DNA of 64,000 nt from Myxococcales bacterium (GTDB lineage: Bacteria > Myxococcota_A > Polyangia > Polyangiales > Polyangiaceae). The stretch spans positions 496,001 to 560,000 of the forward strand of contig JADKKK010000002.1 of the NCBI GenBank assembly GCA_016720545.1, in the 5' to 3' direction. This document shows positions 52,474-61,537 of this stretch, piece after piece; the stretch's first letter is position 1; each line of letters begins with the position of its first letter. The position numbers and the translations under genes are program-made. The notes beneath the pieces were generated by a model. That model was not told the origin of the DNA. It was given only the letters and a program-made list of their open reading frames with translations, and searched no databases.

Positions 52474-54156
52474 ATGTCCGAGCCCAAGGTCCCCCCTACG
52501 CCCCGGGCCACGAGCCCCCTCGCCGAGGCCCGGTCCGACGAGTCGGGCCGTATCGACAGCCCGGCCACCCTCGAGGTCGCGGGCGGCGGCGACGGCGAGC
52601 TGCTCCGCACGCTCCTCGCGATCCTCCCGGTCGGCGTGATCGCGTACGACATGACCACCATTCGGTACGCCAACGCGGGCGCGCTCCGGCTCCTTGGGCT
52701 CCCCGCCACGCCGAGCTCGCCTGCGGAGCTCTTCCAGTACATTCATCCTGAAGACTGGCCCGTCGCCGAGCGGCGGCGCGACGCGCGGGCTCGGGGCGAG
52801 CACACGCCGCCCGTGGAGCTGCGCCTGTGCCACACGAGCGGAGCGGTCCTCACGGTGACGGTCGACACCGTGGAGCTGCGCGCGTCGCCCGCGCCCCTGT
52901 TCCTGACCGTCCTCCAGGACGTGACCCGCCAGCGCGAGCACGAGCGCGAGCAGCGAGCCGCCGAGGCCCGGCGCGCCAGCGAGGACGAGGCGCTGCGCGA
53001 GACCCAGCGGCTCGAGAGCCTCGGCGTGCTTGCTGGAGGAATCGCGCATGATTTCAACAATTTGCTCGCGAACGTCTACGCGAGTCTCGCCGCGATCTCG
53101 CGCATCGCGGGCCCCCTCGCGGAGCGCCACGCCTTCGCGCCGCACATCGAGAACGCCGAGTGCGCGGCGGCCCGCGCGGCCGATCTGACCAAGCAGCTCT
53201 TGGTCTACGGCGGTGGGGCGTCCATCGCGCGGCGGCCTACCTCGCTCTCGGCCGTCGTCCACGAGCTCCGCGGGCTGCTCCGCGTCGCGCTGTCCAGGAC
53301 CGCGACCCTCAGCGTGCACGTGGGCGCCGACCTCTCCCCCGTGCTCGCCGATCCGGCGCAGCTCCGGCAGGTCGTGATGAACCTCGTCACGAACTCCGCC
53401 GAAGCGCTGGGAGCGAAGCCCGGGCGCGTGACGATCCGCACCCGACACGCGGCCACGCTGGGCCCCGAGCACCGCTCGCTGGTCGCCCAGGCGACCGAGG
53501 CTCCCCAGGGCTGGGTGCTGCTCGAGGTCGAAGACGACGGCCCGGGCGTGCCCGAGACCTCGCGTGCGCGCATTTTCGAGCCGTTCTACAGCACCAAGGG
53601 CGCAGGGCGCGGCCTCGGCCTCGCCACCACGCTGGGCATCCTCCGCACCCACGGCGCGAGGCTGGCGCTCGACACGAGCGAGGCGGGCGGCGCGAGGTTC
53701 TCGTGCGCTTTCCCGGCCCTCGACGGGCGCGCCACGCCCGAGGTGGCCGCAAGCCCCCCGACGGCTCCGCCGAACGAGGGCGTCACGGGCACCGTCCTCC
53801 TCGTCGACGACGAGCGCCGCGCGCGCTTTGCGCTAGGATTTCTTCTGAAGAGTCGTGGCTTTACGGTGCGCGAAGCGGCCGACGGCGTGGAAGCGCTGGA
53901 GGCGGTCGCCGCGGGCGGAGTCGAGGTCGTGGTGATGGACCTCAGCATGCCGAGGATGGGCGGCCGCGAGGCCTTTCTCCAGATGCGCGAGCGGTGGCCT
54001 GGGCTGCCCGTCGTCCTCACGAGCGGGTACGGGGCGGCGCAGCTCGAGGCCCTCCCCCACCGGGAAGACCTCTTCGGGTTCCTGGAGAAGCCGTTCCGCG
54101 AGGAAGCGCTCGTGCCGCTCCTGTCTCGCGCGCTCGGGCGCCGCGTGGGGCGTTGA
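52474..54156 (+). CDS. Hybrid histidine kinase (PAS, HisKA/HATPase, receiver)
   Basis: 560 residues, soluble. A PAS-like sensor at about 45-155 (LLAILPVGVIAYDMTTIRYANAGALRLLG), a coiled linker, the phospho-acceptor His in GGIAHDFNNLLA (about residue 196), HATPase boxes (VVMNLVTNSAEAL, VEDDGPGVP, GRGLGLATTLGILRTHGA), and a C-terminal receiver with VLLVDDE, phosphorylatable Asp in VVMDLSMPRMGG (about 490) and LEKPFR. The GIAHDFNN class and the attached receiver suggest phosphorelay or self-regulation. The output partner is not next to it. It is divergent from the transmembrane kinase by about 110 bp. Confidence 0.93.
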   Translation: MSEPKVPPTPRATSPLAEARSDESGRIDSPATLEVAGGGDGELLRTLLAILPVGVIAYDMTTIRYANAGALRLLGLPATPSSPAELFQYIHPEDWPVAERRRDARARGEHTPPVELRLCHTSGAVLTVTVDTVELRASPAPLFLTVLQDVTRQREHEREQRAAEARRASEDEALRETQRLESLGVLAGGIAHDFNNLLANVYASLAAISRIAGPLAERHAFAPHIENAECAAARAADLTKQLLVYGGGASIARRPTSLSAVVHELRGLLRVALSRTATLSVHVGADLSPVLADPAQLRQVVMNLVTNSAEALGAKPGRVTIRTRHAATLGPEHRSLVAQATEAPQGWVLLEVEDDGPGVPETSRARIFEPFYSTKGAGRGLGLATTLGILRTHGARLALDTSEAGGARFSCAFPALDGRATPEVAASPPTAPPNEGVTGTVLLVDDERRARFALGFLLKSRGFTVREAADGVEALEAVAAGGVEVVVMDLSMPRMGGREAFLQMRERWPGLPVVLTSGYGAAQLEALPHREDLFGFLEKPFREEALVPLLSRALGRRVGR

Positions 54157-54208
54157 AGAGACGCGGCCCTCGACGGCGCGCTCGGCCGAGATGCGCTATG
54201 TCTCGCGT

Positions 54209-55126
54209 ATGATGCTGCACTTCCCTGGCGCCCGGATGCGCCACGCGCTCATCGCCCTCGCGACCGGCGTCGCGGTGCCCGCGTGCGGAGCCACGCCGCG
54301 TCCGGAGGGCACGTTCGACGCGCCCGCCGACGCCGCGCCGTCCGCCACGGCGACCGACGCCGCCCCAGGTCCGTCTGCGCCGCCGCTCTTCAAAGACGCC
54401 GCGCCGAGCGACGCCGCGCCGCCGGGGACCGAACCGCCAACCGAGGTCGATGTCGTGCTCACCGCCGACAACGCGTACGCGTTCGGTTGGGGCGATGCGT
54501 CGAGGGTGAACACCTACCGAAACGTCGCGCCGGCGCGCCTCGCGGGCGAGATCTTCAATTGCCCGGTGGGCAACGGCCCCGAGGCCTGGGTGGTCCCTGC
54601 GGCCGACGCGCCACCGGGCGCGTTCCTCTACGTCGTCGCGTGGGCCGATCGCGCCACGTCGCAGGGGGTCATCGGGCAGTTCCGCCGCCGGGGCGGCACG
54701 CCGATTTTTACCGGCGATGGCGCGTGGGAAGGGTGCGCGACGGGCCGCGAGTACAACACGAGCTCCGCGCCGACGGTGTTCCCGACCCAGGACGTCGTGA
54801 ACGAGCAGATCACGATCTGCAACGCCGGCACCGGCGACCGCACGACCTCGAGCGCCGGCTGGGTCGGCTCGACGGCTGCCGTAACTCCCAACGCGATCGG
54901 GCGCGTGGCCTTCGGGGAGGACAACTCCAACGCGGGCGGAACGTTCCAGATCGTCTGCCAGAAGGACGCGACCGGCGCGGAGGGCGTGGCCCCCGCCGCG
55001 AAGTGGATGTGGTACTCGCCGGACGGCAACGATCCCTTCCGCTACGTGGCGCCAGGGAACTCCACACGCACCTTCCTCATTTTCCGGCTGCCGGCGCGCG
55101 CCCTCCCCCCGGCACCGCCGAAGTAG
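54209..55126 (+). CDS. Predicted lipoprotein, function unknown
   Basis: 305 residues from ATG 54209; ATGs at 54191, 54212 and 54236 are alternatives, and none has a clear ribosome site. The signal ends PAC, and the mature start ACGATPRPEGTFDAPADAA closely copies that of the IgGFc-binding-like lipoprotein at 29191. An Ala/Asp/Pro linker follows, then a beta-rich domain (YAFGWGDASRVNTYRNV, WVVPAADAPPGAFLYVVAWADR, GQFRRRGGTPIFTGDGAWEGC). The last domain, with WGDA and aromatic spacing, looks like a carbohydrate- or surface-binding fold but was not recognised. Confidence 0.7.
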   Translation: MMLHFPGARMRHALIALATGVAVPACGATPRPEGTFDAPADAAPSATATDAAPGPSAPPLFKDAAPSDAAPPGTEPPTEVDVVLTADNAYAFGWGDASRVNTYRNVAPARLAGEIFNCPVGNGPEAWVVPAADAPPGAFLYVVAWADRATSQGVIGQFRRRGGTPIFTGDGAWEGCATGREYNTSSAPTVFPTQDVVNEQITICNAGTGDRTTSSAGWVGSTAAVTPNAIGRVAFGEDNSNAGGTFQIVCQKDATGAEGVAPAAKWMWYSPDGNDPFRYVAPGNSTRTFLIFRLPARALPPAPPK

Positions 55127-55167
55127 CGGTCGCCCTTCCCGGCGAGCCGGCGCATGAAGGGAGCGCC

Positions 55168-55196
55168 TTTACAGCGACCGAAAGGCACGGTAAGCC
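55168..55196 (+). promoter_or_regulatory. Candidate promoter of tRNA-Lys
   Basis: TTTACA (55168-55173) and TAAGCC (55191-55196) with a 17-bp spacer, ending 12 bp before the tRNA 5' end. The -10 box is weak. Confidence 0.4.
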
Positions 55197-55208
55197 GTCG
55201 GGTCTCTC

Positions 55209-55282
55209 GGGCTGGTAGCTCAGTTGGTTAGAGCTGCGGACTTTTAATCCGTAGGTCGCGGGTTCGAGTCCCGCCCGGCCCA
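55209..55282 (+). tRNA. tRNA-Lys (anticodon TTT)
   Basis: Acceptor GGGCTGG with CCGGCCC (one T:G pair), D-arm GCTCAGTTGGTTAGAGC, anticodon loop CTTTTAA (anticodon TTT), T-arm GCGGG-TTCGAGT-CCCGC, discriminator A. 74 nt, CCA not encoded. Confidence 0.95.
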
Positions 55283-55482
55283 CTCTTTGGAACAGCGCAC
55301 CTACGTGTGAGGTCGTGCAGCCTGGCACCTCGCCGCGGCGAGGAGCCCCTGCCATGGTGACCGTCTCGGGCGGATCGCCCAGCGCCCTGCCGTTGCGTTC
55401 TCACGATCGCTAGGCTACGCGTCCGTCATCCCCGAGCATCGCGCCTGGCTGGTGGGACTCCGCCGGCGCCCGCAAGGAGCCC

Positions 55483-57300
55483 ATGGAGCCACACGCCGCC
55501 CGAGACCAGGACTTCGACGTCGTCATCGTTGGACACGGCCAGGCCGGCGCCCTCCTGGCGCGGCACCTGCGGCTCGCGCTGGGCACATCCGCGCGCTTGC
55601 TCGTGCTGGAGGCCGCCCCCGAGCTCGCCGACTACAAGGTCGGCGAGTCGACGGTCGAGGTCGCTGCAAACTACATGGTTCGGCGGCTCGGGCTCGGCAC
55701 CTACCTCTACCAGCACCAGCTGCCGAAGAACGGCGTGCGCTTCTTCTTCGACTCGCAGGAGCGGGACGTCCCGCTCCCCGAGATGAGCGAGATGGGCACC
55801 GACAGGCTGCCCTTCCACCCGGCCTTTCAGCTCGAGCGCGCGTCGTTCGAACGCGATCTCTTGGCCATGAATCTCGCGAGCGGCGTCGACGTGCGCCTGG
55901 GCGCGGAGGTCGTGGATCTCGCCCTCGGCTCCGGCGACGCCGACCACCGGGTCACGTTCGTGCGCGACGGCGCGCGGACCACCGTCTCCACGCGCTTCGT
56001 CGTCGACGCCGGGGGGCGCCGGCAGTGGCTCTTGAAGCGGCTTGGCGTGGGGCTCCACCGCGAGACCCGCCTCAACACCGCGTCGAGCTGGGCGCGCTAC
56101 CGCCGCGTCCCGGGCGTCGACTCGTTCGGCGACGCCGCGTGGCGCGAGCGCGTCCGCCACACGTCGCGGCACCTCTCGACGAACCACATGATGTACGACG
56201 GCTACTGGATCTGGTTCATCCCGCTCGCGGGTGACCTGATGAGCGTCGGCGTCGTCTACGACAAGGACCGCGTCCCCGAACGGCTCGGCACCCGCGAGGC
56301 GTTCGAGGCCTTCCTGGGCCGTCACCGCGCGACGCGCGAGCTGCTCTACGGGGCCGAGCTCTGCGACTTTCAGCAGTACGCGCACCTGCCCTACCGCTCG
56401 GACCAGTACTTCTCCGCCGACCGCTGGGCCACCACGGGCTTCGCGAGCGCCTTCGTCGATCCGTTCTACAGCCCCGGCGCCGACTTCATCGCGATCGCCA
56501 ACGACTTCATCGTCGAGCTCGTCACACGTGCCTTGCGCGGGGACCGCGGGGGCCTCGTGGAGCGCGCCGACCTCTTCAATGCATACTACGAGTTCTGGTA
56601 CGAGCGCACGCTGCGGATCTACGCGGGGCTGTACCCGACGTTCGGCTCGTTCGAGGTATTTCGACTGAAATACATGCTCGACTTCAACAACTACTACAAC
56701 CTCGTGGTGTGGCCGTTCATGGCCGACAAGCACCTCGACGTCGCGTGGCTCCGCGACGAGCTCAGGTTCGTCGATCGGGTCATTCAAGCGCAGGACTCGA
56801 TGGCCGCCCAGTTCGTCGCGCTCGCGGAGAAGCTCCGCGCGAGGGGCGAGTACCACGCGGAGAACCGCGGCCGCTGGCACAACGTGCTCGCGGCGATCGT
56901 GCGCCTGCAGGAGCGCCTTGGTCCCCGCCTCGACGAGCCGCTGCGCCGCGCCCAGGTGCAGGCGGCCTACTCGAGCGTGTTCGCCGCCGTGATCGAGCGC
57001 GCGGCCGGGCTCGGCGGGCTGTCGAACCGCAAGGCGTTCCTCGCCGAGCTCACCTTCCCCACCGTCGTGCTCTTCAAGGACATCACCGAGGCGAGCGTGG
57101 CGCGGCTCCTCGACCGCGCGGCGGCGCGAATGAAGCGCGACCTCTCTCGCGAGCTGCCCGACGCCCAGATCGCCGCGATCCGTCTGTCGGCGGGCGGCGC
57201 CGAGGTCGAGTCCGACGCCGGCCACGCCGAGGCCCTCGCGCAGCGCGCGGCGGCGTTGTGGGACGCCCGCGGCGAATCCCTCGCTCACGTCGAGCTCTAG
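55483..57300 (+). CDS. Flavin-dependent halogenase-like FAD monooxygenase
   Basis: 605 residues, soluble; ATG 55483 has AAGGAG 4 bp upstream. The FAD-binding GHGQAG is at 17-22 (Gly at the first and last key places), YKVGESTVE follows at 51-59, and the halogenase signature W-x-W-x-I-P is present as WIWFIP near 242-247. The C-terminal half is helical (FNAYYEFWYERTLRIYAGLY). These three marks fit flavin-dependent halogenases or the closely related monooxygenase branch; the active-site Lys cannot be placed with certainty. No NRPS/PKS or flavin reductase gene is nearby, so the substrate is unknown. It lies about 200 bp after tRNA-Lys. Confidence 0.8.
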   Translation: MEPHAARDQDFDVVIVGHGQAGALLARHLRLALGTSARLLVLEAAPELADYKVGESTVEVAANYMVRRLGLGTYLYQHQLPKNGVRFFFDSQERDVPLPEMSEMGTDRLPFHPAFQLERASFERDLLAMNLASGVDVRLGAEVVDLALGSGDADHRVTFVRDGARTTVSTRFVVDAGGRRQWLLKRLGVGLHRETRLNTASSWARYRRVPGVDSFGDAAWRERVRHTSRHLSTNHMMYDGYWIWFIPLAGDLMSVGVVYDKDRVPERLGTREAFEAFLGRHRATRELLYGAELCDFQQYAHLPYRSDQYFSADRWATTGFASAFVDPFYSPGADFIAIANDFIVELVTRALRGDRGGLVERADLFNAYYEFWYERTLRIYAGLYPTFGSFEVFRLKYMLDFNNYYNLVVWPFMADKHLDVAWLRDELRFVDRVIQAQDSMAAQFVALAEKLRARGEYHAENRGRWHNVLAAIVRLQERLGPRLDEPLRRAQVQAAYSSVFAAVIERAAGLGGLSNRKAFLAELTFPTVVLFKDITEASVARLLDRAAARMKRDLSRELPDAQIAAIRLSAGGAEVESDAGHAEALAQRAAALWDARGESLAHVEL

Positions 57301-57360
57301 AACCGCCGCTTCTGTCGCCTCGAAATCATGTGTTTTTTTGCAGAAATTGGCGCGCCGCGA

Positions 57361-58704
57361 TCACTCCGGCCGGGCGTCGGCGGCCGCGTCGACCGGGGGC
57401 GCGCCGCCGTCGACGGGTCGCTTCTGGCACTCGACCAGGTCGGCCACCTTCGCGACGCCGCCGGCCTGCGCCTGAATGGCCGTGAACGGGAAGCCGAGAG
57501 AGATGGCGTCGCAGGGCTTGTTGGGATCGCGCTCGCCGCTCGCGAGCAGATCGAGGTTTCCAGAGACGAACTGCTCGACGAACGCGTAGTTCGGATCGGT
57601 CTCACAGATGCCCACCAGGCGGAGCCCCTTGATCACGTCGTCGCGCTTCGCGCGCCCGGCCACGACGCCGTCGGTCGCGCGCCAGAGCCCGTCTCTGCCC
57701 CGCGCGAGCTTCGCCGTCACGAAGCCCTTCTGGATGGTGAGCGGGTACGCGGTCGCGAGCGCGCGCTGCCCGGGGAACCAGAACAGCGTGTTGTCCGGCA
57801 GCGTCACGAAGAGCACGCCCTCACGGACGAACGCCTTGGCGTCGAAGAGCTTCGACTCGGGCAGGGCGCCGTTAGGGCCGAGCGGCCCGGCCAGGGCGGT
57901 GTCGCGGATCTGCCACTTCTGGTCGGAGTTGAAGCACGGATGGGTCTTCCAATCGTCGGACCCGCAGTCCCACGGGAGCAGGGTGTCGAGCCCGGGTGAG
58001 GGGTAGAAGTCGACACGCACCTCGTCGTCTTCCGAGTCGCCGTTGTAGCCGGAGATGCGGAAGAGGTAGTTGTACGCGCCCACGCAGAGCGCGCAGTTGA
58101 AGCCGTCCGAGTTCAGGCCGTACGCCTTCGAAGTCTCGGGCGCCACTGCCGCCTGGTAGCCCAAACGACCAAAGGTGTTGTCGCGGCAGTAGGCGCCGTC
58201 GAGCGGCACGCCCGAGGAGACGGGCTTGCAGGACAGGTTCGTCTGCCCCGGGGTCTCGCAGGTCTCGGAGCCCGTGCACGTGCCGTCGAGGTCGAAGCCC
58301 ACGTTGCGCCACGCCTCGGGGTCGAGCTTCCCCTGGTCGTTGAGCGAGCCGGTGTTGAGGGTCTGGAAGGCCAGATAGAACGGCGGGAGCACGCCGGGGT
58401 TGCCGGCGGCGGGGCGGTCCTCGACGCGAGGGAAGCGCGCGCTGAAGCAGCTCGAGGGGGAGTCGGCGGGGCCGCTCCAGTAGCCGACCCCGCCTCGTCT
58501 CGCCGCGCCCGCGTCGACGCCGCCGGAGTCCCCGCCAAGTAAGGACGAGTCGTACACGTTGCAGGCGTCGCTGAGCGACGCCGAGAGGCCCGCCGAGAGC
58601 GCGAGCACCGCGACGAGGCTCGCGCGCTTGAAGGCTACGCTCGCGGCGGGCGCGGCGGGCGCGGCGGACGTGGCGGACGTGGCGGACGGCGTTCGTGAAA
58701 CCAT
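57361..58704 (-). CDS. Secreted Cys-rich protein, function unknown
   Basis: 447 residues. The N-terminus has a repetitive Ser/Ala head (ATSATSAAPAAPAAS, 9-bp DNA repeats near 58640-58690) before the hydrophobic core ASLVAVLALSAGLSASL. The mature protein has about 13 cysteines, motifs like GYWSGPADSPSSC, FYLAFQTLNTGSLND and GFNCALCVGAYNYLFRISGYNG, and a C-terminal Pro/Asp tail. A CALC pair is the only CxxC; it has no His after it, so haem binding is not implied. It looks like a myxobacterial surface protein with no recognised family. Confidence 0.72.
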   Translation of the reverse strand: MVSRTPSATSATSAAPAAPAASVAFKRASLVAVLALSAGLSASLSDACNVYDSSLLGGDSGGVDAGAARRGGVGYWSGPADSPSSCFSARFPRVEDRPAAGNPGVLPPFYLAFQTLNTGSLNDQGKLDPEAWRNVGFDLDGTCTGSETCETPGQTNLSCKPVSSGVPLDGAYCRDNTFGRLGYQAAVAPETSKAYGLNSDGFNCALCVGAYNYLFRISGYNGDSEDDEVRVDFYPSPGLDTLLPWDCGSDDWKTHPCFNSDQKWQIRDTALAGPLGPNGALPESKLFDAKAFVREGVLFVTLPDNTLFWFPGQRALATAYPLTIQKGFVTAKLARGRDGLWRATDGVVAGRAKRDDVIKGLRLVGICETDPNYAFVEQFVSGNLDLLASGERDPNKPCDAISLGFPFTAIQAQAGGVAKVADLVECQKRPVDGGAPPVDAAADARPE

Positions 58705-58896
58705 GCACTACGCAGAGTAGACGAGCGCGCGCGGCTTGTCGCGCCATCCCCCGCGGCACCGGTTTGGCGTCCGCGAGTCGTCAAGGAGGCGCGCTCGGGC
58801 GAGATCACGGGAGGGCACCGAAGAAAATGTTCGCGCCAGGCACCGGGCAGCGCAGAATGCCGGACCGGCGCGGGAGCCGAGAGACGAGGGGAACTG

Positions 58897-60510
58897 GTGG
58901 AGGAAAAGATCATCGACCTGCTCCTCGACCGGGAGGCCTCGCTCGAGAAGCGGGTGGCCGCGGCGATCGTGCTGGGCGAGGTGGGCGCGAGCAGCGCGCG
59001 GGCGGCGGTCGCGCTCGGCGAGGTGCTCGACTCGGACGCGCCTCTCTTGCAGCAGCGGGCGCTCGAGGCGCTCGCCCGGGTGGGGGCCAAGCGCTCGATA
59101 CCCAAAATCATTCCGCTCTTCGCCTCGCCCTCCGAGGACGTGCGCCGAGCGGCGCGCGCTGCGGTGGCGAGCTTCGGCGAGGGGGTGGTGGGCACGCTCC
59201 GAGAGCGCCTCGCCGGCCCCGAGGAGCGCGCGGAGACGGTCGAGCTCGCGGCAGACGCGGCGAGCGAGCTCACGTTCTCGGCGCTGCTCCGCGGGCTCGC
59301 GTCGGCGACCGGTGACGCGGCGGGCTCGGCGGCCCTCGTCGTCAAGCAGCGCGTGAAGGACGCCGACGAGCGGACCCGCAAGACCTACCTCGCCGAAACC
59401 GAGAAGCTCCTCGCCGCGCAGGCGCGGGCGCGTGGCACGAGCGCGGCGCTCGCTGGCACCATCCGCGTGCTCGGCACCCTGGAAGACCCCCGGACCCTGC
59501 CGACGCTACTCAGCTACGCGACCTCCAAGACGGCCGACGCTTTGGTGAAGAAGGAGGCGATCCGCGCTGTGGCCTCGGCCCTGCGGGGCGATCGCGCACC
59601 CCCGAAGGTCGTGGACGCGCTCGCCACCGCGGCGGTGGACACCGACGACCGCTCGCTTGCGCAGGCCGCCCTCGAGACGCTCGACGGGCTGTCGCTCGCT
59701 CCGGAGTCGATCCGGCGCCTCTCTCGCCTGCTGGCGAGCCCCGATCCCGAGCACGTTCGCTTCGTCATCGATCTGCTGGCGCGGGCGCCGGGCGGCGAGG
59801 CCGCGAAGCTGCTCGTCGAGGTCCTCGCCAGGCTCGACCGCTCGTTCGCCGGGCCGGCCGCCTCGGCGCTCGAGGGCAAGGTGCACGCGGCGCCCGCCCT
59901 CGCGCGCGCGCTCCTCGAGACCCAAGATCGCGAGCGCGCGTGGACGCTCAGCGCGGTGCTCCGTCCCCTCGCCAAGCAGCTCCCGCTCGGTCTCCGGAAG
60001 GAGCTGCTCGGTCACGCGATCGATCGACTCGCCTCCGGCGAGCGCGGGTGGGAGGCCGCGCTCGACGTCGCGCGCGACGCCGACGCCGACGCCGTCGCGA
60101 GCGCGCTGCGAGCCACCGCCCACAAGCTCGTACGGGCGCGCAGCGTCGACAAGGCGCAGGTGGTGCTCTCCTTGCTCACGAAGGGCGAGCTGTGCACCCC
60201 CGAGGATCGCTACCTCCAAGCCTCCCTGACGCTCCAGCGCATGGCGCTCGACACCGAAGAGGGGACGCGCCAGGCCGACGAGGCGTTCGGCGCCTTCGAG
60301 CGGCTCGCCGAGGAGGGGTTCGACGTCTCGCGAGCGCTACGCAAAGATCGTAACCTCGACCTCGAGCACATTTTCTACGTGGGCTGCCACCTCGCGGACG
60401 CGGGGCTCCCCGCCGGCCGCGAGCTGCTCGACGACGTGCGCGCGCGGGGAGGTCGGGCCCGAGTGGCGCGCTTGGCGAAGGCGAAGCTCGAGGCGATCTC
60501 GGCGAAATGA
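58897..60510 (+). CDS. HEAT-repeat protein
   Basis: 537 residues from GTG 58897 (GAGGGG upstream). Nearly the whole length is paired-helix repeats: KRVAAAIVLGEVGASSARAAV, LLQQRALEALARVGAKRSI, EDVRRAARAAVASFGEG, LAQAALETLDGLSLAPESI. The end (LEHIFYVGCHLADAGLPAGRELLDD) is a different helical cap. HEAT arrays act as scaffolds. No enzyme motif is seen. The stop codon lies within the first of two copies of a 30-bp repeat. Confidence 0.8.
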   Translation: MEEKIIDLLLDREASLEKRVAAAIVLGEVGASSARAAVALGEVLDSDAPLLQQRALEALARVGAKRSIPKIIPLFASPSEDVRRAARAAVASFGEGVVGTLRERLAGPEERAETVELAADAASELTFSALLRGLASATGDAAGSAALVVKQRVKDADERTRKTYLAETEKLLAAQARARGTSAALAGTIRVLGTLEDPRTLPTLLSYATSKTADALVKKEAIRAVASALRGDRAPPKVVDALATAAVDTDDRSLAQAALETLDGLSLAPESIRRLSRLLASPDPEHVRFVIDLLARAPGGEAAKLLVEVLARLDRSFAGPAASALEGKVHAAPALARALLETQDRERAWTLSAVLRPLAKQLPLGLRKELLGHAIDRLASGERGWEAALDVARDADADAVASALRATAHKLVRARSVDKAQVVLSLLTKGELCTPEDRYLQASLTLQRMALDTEEGTRQADEAFGAFERLAEEGFDVSRALRKDRNLDLEHIFYVGCHLADAGLPAGRELLDDVRARGGRARVARLAKAKLEAISAK

Positions 60511-60588
60511 AGCCCGGTCTACGGATCGGGTCGGCGCGCTCGTGAGGGCGAGGCGACGCGATGGAGCCCGGTCGACGGATCGCGTCGG
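60508..60588. repeat. 30-bp imperfect direct repeat, period 51 bp
   Basis: ATGAAGCCCGGTCTACGGAT... at 60508 and ATGGAGCCCGGTCGACGGAT... at 60559 agree at 27 of 30 positions. The first copy covers the HEAT gene stop (TGA). It looks like a local duplication. Confidence 0.7.
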
Positions 60589-60661
60589 CGTTTGGGGGCG
60601 GGTCGGCGAGCGCGCGCCTCGAGCGCTCGCCCTCGGCCATGTTCGGCGCTAGAGCGAGCGC

Positions 60662-61147
60662 ATGGACATCTTCCGAACGTCGATCGCGCGTCTCCTCGAG
60701 AGCCGCCGAGGGGAGCGGTTCGCGCCCGTGCGTGTCTCACGCGACCTCGCGCAGCGGCTGAACCGCACTCTGGGTGAGCCGGCGTGCAACGCGGACGAGC
60801 TCGAGCGACGGCGTCAAGCGGCCGCGCGCCTCGAGGCCCTCAAGGGTGCCCCGGCGCCCGCGCCAGAGGCGGCGCCGCAGGCGCCGGTCGTGATCTATTA
60901 CGAGCGCGATCGGAACGCCCGCGAGCTCGCGCGCATGGAGGATCTCCTCCGGGCCAAGGGCATCACCTACAGCCTGCTCGACGTCTCCGGTGACGCGGCA
61001 GCGCAGGCCTTCGCGCAGCGGGAGGCACGCGTGAAGGCCGACGACCTCCCGGTGGTGTTCGTTGGGCCCACGGCGGTGGGCCCCTACCCCGCCCTCGTGA
61101 CCTTCGACGTCTCCGGCAAGCTCGCGAAGGCGCTCCGAGGCGGCTGA
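60662..61147 (+). CDS. Thioredoxin-fold (glutaredoxin-like) protein without CxxC
   Basis: 161 residues. A charged N-terminal part (RRQAAARLEALKG) and an Ala/Pro linker precede PVVIYYERDRNARELARMEDLL, RAKGITYSLLDVSGD and LPVVFVGPTAVGPYPALVTFDVSG. The order beta-helix-beta then 'LPVVFV...G' is that of glutaredoxins, with the cis-Pro in DLPVVF. The redox CxxC position reads RDRN, so it should not act as a dithiol oxidoreductase; it may bind thiols or protein partners. It starts about 150 bp after the HEAT gene and ends 6 bp before the next gene. Confidence 0.65.
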   Translation: MDIFRTSIARLLESRRGERFAPVRVSRDLAQRLNRTLGEPACNADELERRRQAAARLEALKGAPAPAPEAAPQAPVVIYYERDRNARELARMEDLLRAKGITYSLLDVSGDAAAQAFAQREARVKADDLPVVFVGPTAVGPYPALVTFDVSGKLAKALRGG

Positions 61148-61153
61148 GCGGCC

Positions 61154-61537
61154 GTGAAGCTGCGCTCGTTCAAGCTCAACTTCGCCGAGCGCCGCGCCCG
61201 CGCGGTGCCGGCGACGGACGCCGCTGGCGCCCCCTTCGTCGAGGTCCCGATCGATCTCGTCGGCGAGGAGGGCGACGCGGCGCTGTCTGCGAGCGAGCCG
61301 CTCCGCGCGTGGTTTGGCGAGCGCGCTTCTGCCGCTGGCGCGGCCGTGCGGTCCATCTCGTTCGACCTCCCCCGTGGGCGCGCGTTGGCCACCGTCCGCG
61401 CACCGGACGACCGGGTCGAGGCCGTGCGGGTCGACGAGCACGCGTGCCCCGAGCTCTTCGACCTCGCGCGCTCGCTCACGCCCACGCTCTGCAACCTCGC
61501 GCTCCGCGTGCTCGCGCGGCGACCTACTCCCGGGTGA
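61154..61537 (+). CDS. Hypothetical protein, 127 residues
   Basis: GTG start at 61154, product starting MKLRSFKLNFAERRAR. A mixed alpha/beta composition, with PFVEVPIDLVGEEGDAALS in the middle and LFDLARSLTPTLCNLALRVLAR at the end. No family, signal or membrane segment was recognised. It is 6 bp from the glutaredoxin-like gene, so the two are one unit, and it overlaps the end of the YkgJ-like gene by 14 bp on the other strand. Confidence 0.65.
   Translation: MKLRSFKLNFAERRARAVPATDAAGAPFVEVPIDLVGEEGDAALSASEPLRAWFGERASAAGAAVRSISFDLPRGRALATVRAPDDRVEAVRVDEHACPELFDLARSLTPTLCNLALRVLARRPTPG

Noticed and set aside
55209..57300. Genomic island inserted at tRNA-Lys carrying the halogenase-like gene
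   Set aside because: No integrase, no repeated tRNA 3' end and no change of base composition were seen downstream.
57361..58704. Cytochrome c in the Cys-rich secreted protein because of its CALC motif
   Set aside because: The motif lacks the following His needed for covalent haem attachment.
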